DNA of 64,000 nucleotides from Pseudoips prasinana (taxonomy: Eukaryota > Arthropoda > Insecta > Lepidoptera > Nolidae). Shown here one piece after another: positions 50,975 through 60,692 of the stretch (the stretch's first letter is position 1; each line of letters opens with the position of its first letter). The DNA is taken from NCBI GenBank assembly GCA_951640165.1, contig OX621265.1, positions 13,033,001-13,097,000 of the forward strand, written 5' to 3'. The notes below the pieces were generated by a model. The model did no database searches. It saw only the letters and a program-made list of their open reading frames with translations, and was not told where the DNA came from. The position numbers were made by a program, and so were the translations under genes.

Positions 50975-51260
50975 TTTTTAGGGTTCCGTACCCAAAGGGT
51001 AAAACGAGACCCTATTACTAAGACTTCGCTGTCTGTCTGTCCATCTGTCACCAGGCTGTATCTCATGAACCGTGATAGTTAGACAGTTGAAATTTCCACA
51101 GATGATGTATTGCCGCTTTAACAACAAACACTAAAAAACAAAGTAAATATTTAAGGGGGCTTCCATACAAAAACGTAAATTTGTTGCTCGTTTTTTTAGA
51201 TATGGAATGGTACGGAACCCTTCGTGCGCGAGTCCGACTCGCACTTGGCCTGTTTTTATT
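50975..51260 (+). repeat. Rep-Y dispersed repeat
   Basis: TTAGGGTTCCGTACCCAAAG to CGAGTCCGACTCGCACTTGG. Confidence 0.7.
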
Positions 51261-51303
51261 ATAATATGTACCTAGGGTACCTATGTAACCGCGGGGCACA
51301 GTC

Positions 51304-51648
51304 AGTACTTAATAAAACAGGGTGGAATATAATTAAATAATTTATTGCAAAATAAAATATCTTTACGATAAATCTAATTCAATAAAGTTTTTGCTAATCA
51401 TACAATGACAGACGCCAGCACATCCAGCTACCCCAATCTGTCAAATTTCTTTTAAAGATTTTCAATTTTATCACAAAAGCATAAGGTTCACTTTCATTTG
51501 GGGAATTTTGACAGATTGGGGTAGCTTGATGTGCTGGCGTCTGTCACTGTACGATTAGCAAAAACTTTATTGAATTAGATTTATCACAAAGATATTTTAT
51601 TTTGCAATAAATTATTTAATTATATTCCACCCGGTTTTATTAAGTACT
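51304..51648. repeat. 345-bp palindrome containing FB-L copy 3
   Basis: AGTACTTAATAAAAC at the left and GTTTTATTAAGTACT at the right. Pairing continues inward through ATTAAATAATTTATTGCAAA and TTCAATAAAGTTTTTGCTAA into the FB-L arms (51406-51546) with only scattered mismatches. Elsewhere FB-L is only 135-150 bp, so here extra flanking DNA is also inverted. Confidence 0.85.
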
Positions 51649-51667
51649 AAAACCGGGCCGCGCGGTT

Positions 51668-52106
51668 TTACTCGTGCCCCGCGGTTTTACCCGTGTTAAA
51701 CTTTGTTAATTATAGCCCGTGTGTTAATCAAGGGGGGGGGGGACTAACGGCTAAGTCGCCGAACATCGGGATAGTGATCGGCGTTCAAATAAATAAAGGT
51801 TAAAAATGACTTAATCAATCGTTAAGTCGGATTCCATGAGCACATGTGACGTCGTAAATGGTCCGGAATCGATTTTCAACGTCGAAGCAGATGTAACTAT
51901 TGATCAAGTCATTTCTAACCTTTATTTATTTGAACGCCGATCACTATGCCGATGTTCGACGACTTAGCCGGTAGGCCCCCAGGTCAGGTGTCAGTTAACT
52001 CCATACCAAATTTTATTAGAATCACTCCAGCCGTTTAGACGTGAAGAAGTAACAAACATACCCACTTACACACTCACAAACTTTCGCTTTTATAATATTA
52101 GTGTGA
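51668..52106 (-). mobile_element. Hel-1 Helitron split by FB-W
   Basis: GTGCCCCGCGGTTTTACCCG at the left, FB-W at about 51733-51978, then GTCAGTTAACTCCATACCAA to AATATTAGTGTGA and T. The CTAG at the left end is lost. Confidence 0.75.
51733..51978. repeat. FB-W foldback, copy 5, variant arms
   Basis: ACGGCTAAGTCGCCGAACAT and GATAGTGATCGGCGTTCAAA at the left pair with TTTGAACGCCGATCACTATG at the right. Both arms carry the same replacement (TAGTGATCGG instead of TTTC..AAATGG). Right border CCAGG (51979-51983), left CAAGG plus a poly-G run. Confidence 0.75.
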
Positions 52107-52191
52107 TTACATTCTATATATAGAAACTATCTATATCTATTTTAACCCGTACTTTATAGTTTGTGCGGGTGACACTAGGATGATAATATTA

Positions 52192-52443
52192 ATAATAATA
52201 ATATCTCGGGACAATGTCACACAGATCATCCTAGCCCCAAACTAAGCAAAGCTTGTACTATGGGTGCCAGGCGACGATATACATACTTATATAGATAGGC
52301 AAATACTTATATACATAGAAAACATCCATGACTCAGAAACAAATATTCGTGCTCATCACACAAATATTTGCACCTACCGGGATTCGAACCCAGGACCACC
52401 AGCTTCGTAGGCAGGAGCACTACCAACTAGGCTACGGTGACCG
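52192..52443 (-). mobile_element. SINE-A
   Basis: Complete, both boxes intact. Confidence 0.86.
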
Positions 52444-52977
52444 AAAAAAATAGGTGTTGTCAGCATCTTAACCTCTAAACACTTGTGTTGCCACTTGCCA
52501 ACCGCAAGTCACAGCTATCAAAAATACCCTGACAATAAAATGTAAACCTTATACCATTGGCTTAAAGTCAAATTTACAATGCAGCTATCGTTCAAATTTC
52601 TTCTGGTAATTCAAAATATACTTAATGCAAATTAGATTTTATATCAAGCGCATAGGGTTTAAAATCCAATACAGGTATCAACTTTATATTTATCTACAAG
52701 TAGATAATGATCGTTTGTCGGTTCATTGTAGTCTTGTTAGGGCCCAGACCATGTTCTAATACTTATGATACTCTTAGATGTTATCAGAGTCCTTATTACG
52801 TGCGCGTAAGGGTGGTTTTTGTAATAGTATTGTGTCAACTGAGGTGCCGTCTAGTGTACTCGAGTACCTTCACAATTCCTTGACATCGTTCACATAGCTA
52901 TCATCCAATTGTTTGGTGATGATACCCTTTTATTTGTAATGGGTGTCCCGAAAATTGTGTCGAATATTTATTGATGT
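52444..52977. other. No recognisable feature
   Basis: About 530 bp of apparently unique sequence, no supported ORF or repeat. Confidence 0.45.
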
Positions 52978-53325
52978 AGGTAGGTACTATACGGGACTAG
53001 TCCCTCGTTCTTACCCACCACTGCAACTCCTGTAAGCCAGGATCAACGGTGGCACACAATGAAATGACACTGAGCGGTGAGGCTCAGGCATGTCCCGGGG
53101 AATCACTTTAACTGTCTTGGATCCCGCAACGAATTTAATCAGAAAGAGAAAAAGGAGGAGTTAGAAAATGAATAGTTCCACAATAGGTAGGTACTAGTCG
53201 GGTACCGGCGGCGCTGGGAGCTAATCCCAGAGCGAGAAATCTCGTGTATATGCCCCATTGAGTATGTTTCGCCGGAGCGTCTCAACTGGGCCGTGTTGAA
53301 ACCGGTAGTAGAGACACCCGCTGAG
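52978..53325 (+). repeat. Rep-E copy 3 and LINE-K-associated sequence
   Basis: CTCGTTCTTACCCACCACTG to GAAAATGAATAGTTCCACAA is Rep-E (to about 53180). The GC-richer part to 53325 (GGGAGCTAATCCCAGAGCGA, TTTCGCCGGAGCGTCTCAAC) leads directly into LINE-K and may belong to it. Confidence 0.5.
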
Positions 53326-53745
53326 TTTGTTTCGCTGGGTCTTCTCAGTTGGGGCGCATTGGACCCGGTGGTAGCATTAAAGCGCGACCGTCGTTATTAA
53401 CACAAGGTCCGTCATAATAATAACACCTTAATATAGACAGAACCATTGACAATATGTATTAAAAATATTAGACTTAAACTAGATAATTAAACTTAAACAT
53501 AATCTCTTGAAAATAACTTGATACGAGCTAGATAAATATCATATAGCTGTTATAAAATAATTTTTATAAATGTTTTAATACAATCAATACAATGTGCACC
53601 TAAATATCTATGTAACTAGAAATAATAATGTATACAACTATAATACTACAAACATGTTCTGACTATTTACAAGCGCTTTTTTAAAGTCTACGTGAATAAA
53701 AACCTTTTTTATTTATTATTTATTTATTTATTATAGAGAGAAGGT
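53326..53745 (+). mobile_element. LINE-K 3' end
   Basis: GGGTCTTCTCAGTTGGGGCG to AAGTCTACGTGAATAAAAAC plus a TTTATTTATTTATT tail. Confidence 0.68.
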
Positions 53746-53818
53746 ATGCGGCGGCTTCTACCCGGCTGGGCGCCGCCCCTGGGACCGCTGGCGTTTGGAT
53801 GAAGAACTCCATTGATTG

Positions 53819-53904
53819 AATTCTGGAGAACAGGGTAAAATACCATAATTGTCCTATTTATGCCCATACATAGGATATAGTATTATGACCTGTTCTCCAG
53901 AATT
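53819..53904. repeat. Small foldback, 16-bp arms
   Basis: AATTCTGGAGAACAGG and its exact complement at 53889-53904. Confidence 0.65.
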
Positions 53905-53954
53905 GAGTCAAGGGCATTGATGCGCTGAATGTGTGCAAAACACATTTTATACTA

Positions 53955-54155
53955 ATCATCGTCGTCATATCAGCCGAAAAACGCCCACAGATGGACAAAC
54001 GCCTCCCCAAAGATCTCGACAATTACCCTCACAAGATCATCGGTCCATCTAGTAAGGGCCTACTCACTGGTCGCTACACGAGAACCTTTCTGCCCCAGCG
54101 GCCGTCGGCTCTACGAGCTATGTGCTCCGCCCACTGCGACTTCAACTAGGCATTT
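53955..54155 (-). pseudogene. RTE-like LINE ORF2 3' end, copy a
   Basis: ATATCAGCCGAAAAACGCCC to CGGCTCTACGAGCTATGTGC and CCACTGCGACTTCAACTAGG, with internal deletions. A second copy follows in the same orientation. Confidence 0.7.
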
Positions 54156-54167
54156 TTTTATATTATT

Positions 54168-54350
54168 TAATCATCATCATCATATCAGCCGAAAGACGTC
54201 CACTGCTGGACAAAGGCCTCCACCAAAGATCTCCACAATTGCCGGTGTTGCGCTATTCGCATCCAGCAGTTTCCAGCGCCCCGCACAAGATCATCGGTCC
54301 ACCTTGTAGGGGGCCTACCCACGCTGCGTGTTCCGGTTCGTGGTCGCCAC
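54168..54350 (-). pseudogene. RTE-like LINE ORF2 3' end, copy b
   Basis: ATCATCATCATATCAGCCGA, TTGCCGGTGTTGCGCTATTC and CATCGGTCCACCTTGTAGGG, ending in GGTTCGTGGTCGCCAC. Confidence 0.74.
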
Positions 54351-54376
54351 GAAATTAATAAATTAGTAGTCTTTAA

Positions 54377-54733
54377 TCACACTAATATTATAAAGGCGAA
54401 AGTTGTGTGTGTGACTGCGTGAGTGTGAATAATATATATAATAATATATAATATCTAGGGGACAATGTCACACAGATCATCCTAGCCCCAAACTAAGCAA
54501 AGCTTGTACTATGGGTACCACGCGACCATATACATACTTATATAGATAGATAAATACTTAAATACATAGAAAACATCCCTGACTCATCATGAATGTATGT
54601 TACTTCTTCGTTTCGTCTAAACGGCTGGAGCGATTTCAATAAAATTTTGAATGGAGTTAGCTGACATCCTGGATTAACACATAGGCTATAATTTATAAAG
54701 TTTAACGCGGGTAAAACCGCGGGTCACAGCTAG
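54377..54733 (+). mobile_element. Hel-1 Helitron split by SINE-A
   Basis: TCACACTAATATTATAAAGG to GTGAGTGTG, SINE-A fragment at 54440-54597, then TATGTTACTTCTTCG to CCGCGGGTCACAGCTAG and T. Confidence 0.8.
54440..54597 (-). mobile_element. SINE-A, head deleted
   Basis: The ATT-type tail and body are present to CATCCCTGACTCA. The tRNA-like head is missing. Confidence 0.72.
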
Positions 54734-54898
54734 TAGTAGTAACAATAGAACTTGTGCAATAGATTTGCATGACTCAAAATATAATTAACGGCTTGATAAG
54801 TATTTATCTACCTCAACATGCTATTGTGTAATGTGTATACTAATATTTGTCATCATAACCAGTTTTTTCCTATTTTGGCACTAACTTTTACAAGAAGC

Positions 54899-55160
54899 TG
54901 ACGATCACCGTAGCCTAGTTGGTAGTGCTCCTGCCTACGAAGCTGGTGGTCCTGGGTTCGAATCCCGGTAGTGCAAATATTTGTGTGATGAGCACGAATA
55001 TTTGTTTCTGAGTCATGGATGTTTTCTATATATTTAAGTATTTATCTATGTATATAAGTATGTATATCGTCGCCTGGTACCCATAGTACAAGCTTTGCTT
55101 AGTTTGGGGCTAGGATGATCTGTGTGACATTGTCCCTATATATAATTATTATTATTATAC
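54899..55160 (+). mobile_element. SINE-A
   Basis: Complete, intact A and B boxes, ATT-rich tail. Confidence 0.87.
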
Positions 55161-55162
55161 AC

Positions 55163-55296
55163 TGTGGAACACCCACCCAAACGACGTGTTTCCATACTCA
55201 TATAACATGGGGTTTATTCAAGGCTACAGTGAACAGGCATCTTACGGGTACGCGGGGTCCAACTTCGACCAAATCTGCACCTACCTTCAGGTGAGA
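55163..55296 (+). pseudogene. Jockey/CR1-like LINE ORF2 C-terminus
   Basis: The plus strand reads TLWNTHPNDVFPYSYNMG. After a one-base frameshift it continues FKATVNRHLTGTRGPTSTKS, APTFR and a stop. The LWN...VFP..YN...FK..VNRHL pattern is standard for the family. The SINE-A tail lies directly upstream. Confidence 0.68.
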
Positions 55297-55609
55297 TCGT
55301 GGTCAACCGCAGTCATTGCGCAAAACAAAATACAGTAATACCCCGCTTTACGCGACCCCGTTATACGCAGTTTCACTATAACGCGAATATAGACTTTGGC
55401 GTTCAAATGCCTTGTATTACGCGAAAGAATGTGTTAAACATAATTTAGTCATTAACTTCTCTTTGGTTATTCCTTCCTCTGAACATTCTGATTGAAGAAT
55501 TAGGGATTCCCCGTCCTAATTCTTTGTTTTATGGGGATTCCCTCGTTCGTTTCATTTGTGTAGTCGTGTTTAGTTCGGCTGGCGGTCGTGTTTAAACATT
55601 TATTGGAGA

Positions 55610-56116
55610 CTAGCTGTGCCCCGCGGTGTTACCCGCGTTAAACTTTATAAATTTTCTTTGCTATAAACCTCACGGAGCCCGAGACCTTTCCAACGAAAGC
55701 AAAACCGTGGAAATCGGTTCGTGCGTTCTGGAGTTATAGCGTCAGGAAGGAAAACCCGACTTATTTTTATATAGTAGACTAGCTCTGCCCCGCGGTGTTA
55801 CCCGCGTCAAATTTTATAAATTTTCTTTGCTATAAACCTCACGGAGCCCGAGACCTTTCCAACGAATGCAAAACCGTGGAAATCGGTTCGTGCGTTCTGG
55901 AGTTATAGCGTCAGGAAGGAAAACCCGACCTATTTTTATATAGTAGACTAGCTGTGCCCCGCGGTGTTACTCGCGTTAAATTTTATAAACTTTCTTTGCT
56001 ATAAACCTCACGGAGCCCGAGACCTTTCCAACGAATGCAAAACCGTGGAAATCGGTTCGTGCGTTCTGGAGTTATAGCGTCAGGAAGGAAAACCCGACTT
56101 AATTTTATATAGTAGA
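55610..56116 (-). mobile_element. Head-to-tail Helitron trimer (3 x 169 bp)
   Basis: Units 55610-55778, 55779-55947 and 55948-56116 are each 169 bp and abut with no spacer. On plus each starts CTAGCT.TGCCCCGCGGTG and ends TTATATAGTAGA. The A before and the T after the block (55609, 56117) are the Helitron target bases. By eye, units differ from unit 1 at about five positions each (roughly 97% identity). Confidence 0.88.
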
Positions 56117-56150
56117 TTACATACATACATAATTTAACGCTACGTCAAAA

Positions 56151-56289
56151 ATGACGCCTATAAAGAAAAGAGAGCGTAAAACGTAACTTTGGAATTGAAG
56201 ATAAAAGTGTTAAGAATACTGGAAAATGGAGGTAAAGCAACAATTGCTGGGAGAGATTTTGGACTCTCAGAATCGACTGCAACTAAAGC
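56151..56289 (+). pseudogene. Truncated CENP-B/Tigger-type transposase N-terminus
   Basis: ATG at 56151 opens MTPIKKRERKT. After a one- or two-base frameshift the frame from 56183 reads VTLELKIKVLRILENGGKAT, IAGRDFGLSESTAT, the first helix-turn-helix of CENP-B-like proteins (L..K......E.G.......F..S.STV). The motif breaks off inside the recognition helix and runs straight into the terminal inverted repeat. A full Tigger transposase has a second HTH and a DDE domain; neither is present. Not functional. Confidence 0.75.
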
Positions 56290-56317
56290 GGGGTATTACT
56301 GTACTCAATTTTGAAGT

Positions 56318-56800
56318 AACGCACGCTTTATATGGGGAGTAAGCTGGAGACTGCGCTGCGTGTCGAGAGCGTTACGAAAACTGTGATCTGACGAGGTGAA
56401 CGGAAGATGAGAGGGAAATATAAGTTAGTGAAGTATGGGCAAGAGAGACAGGTGCCAGCACAAATTTTCCTTTTTTTTTTCTTTTTAAATAATTATATCT
56501 AGGGACAATGCCACAGATAATCCTAGCCCCAAACTAAGCAAAGCTTGTACTATGGGTACCAGGCGACGATATACATACTTATATAGATAGATAAATACTT
56601 AAATACATAGAAAACATCCATGACTCGGAACCAAATATTCGTGCTCATCACACAAATATTTGCACTTACCGGGATTCGAACCCAGGACCACCAGCTTCGT
56701 AGGCAGGAGCACTACCAACTAGGCTACGGTGACCGTCGAGACCGTCGTCCTTCTCTCTTTCTCTTATAGCCAGTAACGTTTCGCAGTCGTGCGGTCGAAA
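56318..56800 (+). repeat. Rep-G dispersed repeat, split by SINE-A
   Basis: GCACGCTTTATATGGGGAGT, GTCGAGAGCGTTACGAAAAC, AAGTATGGGCAAGAGAGACA, then after the SINE (56492-56738) CTTCTCTCTTTCTCTTATAG. Compare 27360-27590. Confidence 0.55.
56492..56738 (-). mobile_element. SINE-A
   Basis: Complete copy inside Rep-G; B box intact. Confidence 0.85.
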
Positions 56801-57247
56801 TTACACTCGTTTTTTTTGTATTATATACACTAGTCTCACGCGAAGCAGTCAGTAGACTAAATGACGAATAAAACAAATCAATTACATTTATTCCACAAAA
56901 ATATTACATTTGTGTGGAATTGTCAATATTTTTTTACCCTACCGTGCAGTGCATGACGTGGCAGCTACTGAGAAACACTGCCAGAAAACTCAGTAGGAAT
57001 CCTTTTTTAAAATATTTATTTCTTATAATTTTATTACATTAAATTGTATTTAAATGTGTTAATTTAGAACAGTCGCTATATATATACTTAATATCCTAAG
57101 CTGTTTTGTCACTTAAACAAACGGAAGTTTTGTAGTAGGTAAGCCCTGCTACAAAATATGGGTTTTATAATTCTTTTTAACTTATTCGTAGACATTACTC
57201 AGACATCACTGGGAAGTTAGTCTTATACGCATCTTATACGCATAAAA
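56801..57247. other. No recognisable feature
   Basis: AT-rich, nothing supported. Confidence 0.42.
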
Positions 57248-57603
57248 ACACGCTTTTAGCACGCACAAAAAATTACAAAATTGTATTTCAAATAGCCAAT
57301 CTACCATCTTGTATGTCCGCCATGTTGGATTTAAATCACGTAACTATTTTTTTCTTATTCCTGACAGCAAACCTTTCCATTTGATACCCATATCATGGGG
57401 GTGGATTTCAAACAGCCAGTCCGCCATCTTGGGGAGGCCCCCATATTGGATTTGTAATGACGTTTCTTAACTAGTCATGTATTGTCATCAGAACTCGGAG
57501 CGTGTGCAAAATTTCATCCTAATCGGAGACCAGGAAGTGGGTCAAATTAAGATTCCAAGATTTTCTTACATACATAGTTACAAGTGAAGCTAAAAGCGTG
57601 TTA
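57248..57603. mobile_element. TIR element, AACACGCTTTTAGC termini
   Basis: AACACGCTTTTAGC at the left and GCTAAAAGCGTGTT at the right are exact 14-bp inverted repeats 356 bp apart. The interior contains two related segments with CCGCCATGTTGGATTT and CCGCCATCTTGGGG. Non-coding; superfamily uncertain because the duplication is not clear. Confidence 0.6.
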
Positions 57604-57979
57604 AAAATACATGTAAGTACCAGTTATGTGTGCTTTTAATCACGTCGATTATTCAGATGTCTGCAGTTGTCTAGGATACCGGTTTAATGTTTTTTTTAAA
57701 TTATCTTATAAATCATAGTCAATATTGTGATAGAACGGGAGTGATATAGCTAGTCACGATTCTGTTAATCACGACTTAATCCATTGCCCCGATTCTATTT
57801 TACCGTCACAAAATAACTCGACCTATCCGTAGAATAAAGTTACTTCTGCATAATCGTTACTTTATAGGAGAGCCATTTGAAATTAGTCTACTAAAAAATC
57901 AGCTAAGTATAAGTTTTTACATATTTTTTCTAGCAAATCAAAGTGCTAGAAACTGTCCACCTGGAGCGAGACCTATGAT
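57604..57979. other. No recognisable feature
   Basis: Nothing supported. Confidence 0.4.
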
Positions 57980-58440
57980 ATAGCTCAAAAAGGTCTAAAT
58001 GATGTAACAGCTCTTTGGCGTAACACTCTTTTATCTCTGAATAATGTAAGTAAGACAAAATTTATTTGTTTCTCAATTCGAAATATTGACCCTCCTAACG
58101 ACCTTACATTAACTGCGCACACATGTTTTAACTCGAATGACGGCCTATGTTCTTGTAAACCTCTTGAACAAACTTCACATATAAAATACCTAGGTACCGT
58201 AATTGACTGTTATCTCACTTTTAAAAAGCATATAACATCTCTTAGCACTAGAAATCGTAAGTTATTGGTTATTTAAAAAAAATCTGTCCGTTTTAGACCC
58301 CAAAATTTGAAAAAACAACCTACTTTGCATTATGCCAATCTATTTGTACTCCCAAAACTACTCTTAAACCAGTTGAAGTTACACATCGAACATTGCTGAA
58401 AGTGTCCACCTTCAAACCTTTCTTATATCCCTTAAACGGC
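57980..58440 (+). pseudogene. Jockey/CR1-like reverse transcriptase fragment
   Basis: A 98-codon open frame (57980-58273) reads IAQKGLNDVTALWRNTLLSL, NNVSKTKFICFSIRN, then HIKYLGTVIDCYLTFKKHIT, SLSTRNRKLLVI. 'LN.....W......L..N..KT.F..FS' and 'KYLG..ID..LTFK.HI' are the conserved blocks just after the YADD palm region in jockey/CR1-like RTs. So this piece, unlike most here, lies inside the polymerase rather than at its extreme end. A stop at 58274-58276 and later stops break it. Diverged homology (HYANLFVLPKLLLNQ) may continue to 58440. Confidence 0.68.
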
Positions 58441-58691
58441 GCAAATACACAAATTTGGCTGCAAATTTTGTTTTTGAGCCGTTTGGGGTAGAAACCTTAG
58501 GACCATGGGGCACAAGCCCACATTTATTATTTCGGGAAATATCTAAACGTTTGATCGACGCTTCCCATGATCAGAGGGCTGGTCTATTCTTGGGTCAGAG
58601 GATCAGCATTGCGATCCAGCGTGGCAATGCGGCCAGCCTTCTGGGCACTTTTCCCATAAGCGATGCGGAGGGATTATTGGACGCCTTTTAG
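58429..58691 (+). pseudogene. Retroelement ORF C-terminal domain
   Basis: The plus frame gives LKRRKYTNLAANFVFEPFGV, ETLGPWGTSPHLLFREISKR, LIDASHDQRAGLFLGQRISI, AIQRGNAASLLGTFPISDAE to a stop. The RRKY..L...F.F.PFGVETLGPWG and QRIS.AIQRGNAAS.LGT pattern is one I recall at the end of polyproteins of invertebrate retroelements. I cannot name the clade. It is open for 78 codons after the first methionine, longer than most remnants here, and has no visible disabling change within the segment. Confidence 0.55.
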
Positions 58692-59040
58692 GGTAAATAG
58701 TAGTTAATCTAATTTTTAGCTTATTATTTCATTTTATTTTATTTAATTATTTACTTAAAAAATAAAATTGGTTCCCACTATACTATTATACCAAAACTGT
58801 GAAGTGCTTACCATACGGCATGCAATTACACATCCTTATTGGTTTCTCTGTCTACGCATCCTTAACATTGTAATCAGGCAACACAACGAATTAAAATTTG
58901 ACCCCTTACAGTTGACTAAACGTAAGTCTTACTACGTTTGTAGACAACTACGCAATTTGCATTCGTCGTTTGCGCAGAGATTTTACGGCTTTCTTTATAT
59001 ACAACAAAGTCAGTCAGTTTCCTCGAGGGAATTGCCGTAA
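58692..59040. other. Unassigned, possible LINE piece
   Basis: A 90-codon frame (58768-59040) of ordinary composition (VPTILLYQNCEVLTIRHA at its start) has no clear family signature. It may be a further LINE segment. Confidence 0.3.
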
Positions 59041-59128
59041 TCACCGCATTTGGCGCACGCGAGTTGGGGCCCGCAGTTAGGTTGTAGCTATAGTACACAG
59101 GTGGCACTGCTGCCCGACTATCCGATGT
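59041..59128 (-). mobile_element. RTE-tail module variant, fragment
   Basis: CCCGCAGTTAGGTTGTAGCT and GGTGGCACTGCTGCCCGAC complement the segment at 17940-17985. Confidence 0.45.
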
Positions 59129-59355
59129 ATCTCAGTCTACTGGTTCTATCAGATTTAAAAAAGGCCCCGTCCTCTTCACACTAAAGTTAGAAATTTAAGA
59201 CAGAATTGGCACCATCTTTGTTTTTATATCATTTGTACTTGATTACGTCGTGGTTTTTCCTCTTTTTACTAACCTAACTACATCTAGGAAGGTCATGATT
59301 TTGTCTGTCTGTGCATGTTTGGGGCTTTTTTGCCGGGTTCCCTCTTCGCTTAACG
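59129..59355. other. Unassigned spacer
   Basis: No feature recognised. Confidence 0.35.
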
Positions 59356-59745
59356 GTTATCATCATCATCATAACAGCCGGAAGACGTCCACTACTGGAC
59401 AAAGGCCTCCCCCAAAGATCCGACAATTGCCGGTCTTGCGCTATCAGCATCCAGCGATTTCCAGCGAGCCGCACTCTTCATCGGTCCATCTTATAGGGGG
59501 CCTGCCCACGCTGCGTGTTCCGGTTCGTGGTTGCCACTCAAGAACCTTTCTGCCCCAGCGGCCGTCGGCTCTATGAGCTATGTGCCCTTCCCACTGTCAC
59601 TTCAGCTTGGCAATTCTTACGGCTATGTCGGTTACTTTGGTTCGCCTGCGTATCTTAACATTTCTGATTCGATCTCGCAGGGAAACTCCAAGCATAGCCC
59701 TTTCCATTGCTCTTTGGGTGACAGGCCTAAACCTTAACCTATTAA
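59356..59745 (-). pseudogene. RTE-like LINE ORF2 3' end, longest copy
   Basis: The minus strand reads VTQRAMERAMLGVSLRDRIR, NVKIRRRTKVTDIAVRIAKL K, stop, QWEGHIAHRADGRWGRKVL, then the GNRWMLIAQDRQL end and a GATGATGATGAT tail. The TGA stands where other copies have tryptophan (KWQWAGH). The AMLG(V/I)...D.I.N..IR..T.V.DI block places it with RTE-like polymerases. 5'-truncated. Confidence 0.78.
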
Positions 59746-59856
59746 GACGCTGACTATATCCTATTTTATTGTATCACACTAATCTCGCCCGTATTGTCTT
59801 TCAAATACGGGTCATAATAAAAGTTATGGAAAACTATCAAAACGCGTAATCAATTA
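59746..59856. other. Unassigned spacer
   Basis: No feature recognised. Confidence 0.35.
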
Positions 59857-60165
59857 GTTTACATACATACATACATACATAGACTCACGCCTGTTTCCCA
59901 GAGGGGTAGGCAGAGACAACGGATTTCCATTTGTCACGATCTTTGCATACTTCTTTTGCCTCGATTACTGTCATTATATTCTTCATACATGCTCGCCGGT
60001 TTAGGGTACTTCTGACCTACCCTTTCTTGAGAACATCTCCAATTTGGTCAGAGAAAATCGACGTGGTCTTCCCCTTCCGGTTGTCCCATTCACACAGGCC
60101 AGGTATACTTCTTTTGTCAATCTTCTTTCATTCATTCTTTCTAAATAGCCAAACCATCTCAGCAT
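59857..60165 (-). pseudogene. LINE-P ORF2 C-terminus
   Basis: CATACATACATACATACAT tail at the left, then complement of the YPSGK and DRDKW end, LKKGQ and GRPRR blocks (GGTCTTCCCCTTCCGGTTG), and the RMLRWF-type segment at the right. Frame broken. Confidence 0.68.
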
Positions 60166-60264
60166 TTTCAATCTTTTCAATTAGTTTGAAGTATATTAAT
60201 GCTAATGACAACGGGATCAGTTTATATGCAATACGCCAAATTTTACTTCTAATAACTACTAATA

Positions 60265-60600
60265 TTATTAGTGCGCAAACATAGGCCACTTTCTATTCCA
60301 TCACTCGCTAGATCGGATGGGACGACTAGCGCGACACGATCGGAAAGAGGTCAGATACAGCCTACAGGACCGATTCTCAAAATGAGACCCCCGGTCTAGG
60401 CTTTCTTTGGGCGGAGACCTGCCTCTAGACCAAGTTCCTTCAGTTGGACCTTGGTCCTCGCCACCTTCATTACCTCGTCGAAGGTAGTGGCTGAGTTTGG
60501 CGGCAACTTTATAGTACTCTCCGGTGTTTTTACGTTTCACCGCCAACCCCAGACTTCGGGCTGGTCGGTACCGAGAAAATTACTTAACCGGAAAAACTCA
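60265..60600 (-). mobile_element. SINE-C with internal insertion
   Basis: GTGCGCAAACATAGGCCACT and GATCGGATGGGACGACTAGC at the left and CCAGACTTCGGGCTGGTCGG at the right are SINE-C body. 60368-60545 is foreign. The tRNA head is not present. Confidence 0.65.
60368..60545 (-). pseudogene. Possible R1-type LINE gag (ORF1) fragment
   Basis: The minus strand reads FDEVMKVARTKVQLKELGLE, AGLRPKKA then stop. 'V...AR..V.L..LG' is reminiscent of the conserved stretch before the zinc knuckles of R1/TRAS/SART gag proteins. Too short to prove. It replaces part of a SINE-C. Confidence 0.35.
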
Positions 60601-60692
60601 AAGACACTTTATTAGGGTAACTATGAACTGTTTAGATAGATAACTTATATATAGTCCTCCTTATCGATTTCGATAACGGCGACCCTTCGAAA

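Larger units (their letters stand above)
55333..56301 (+). mobile_element. Tigger/pogo-like transposon relic (969 bp)
   Basis: Terminal inverted repeats of 18 bp, CAGTAATACCCCGCTTTA, perfect at both ends. TA duplicated at 55331-55332 and 56302-56303. About 460 bp of its own sequence remain once the Helitron trimer (55610-56116) is removed. The only coding remnant is the start of a CENP-B/Tigger-type transposase joined directly to the right terminus, so the catalytic part was deleted. Confidence 0.85.

Noticed and set aside
55610..56116. Direct repeats of equal length that could suggest a CRISPR-like array
   Set aside because: Units are 169 bp with no variable spacers, end in Helitron termini, and the DNA is eukaryotic.
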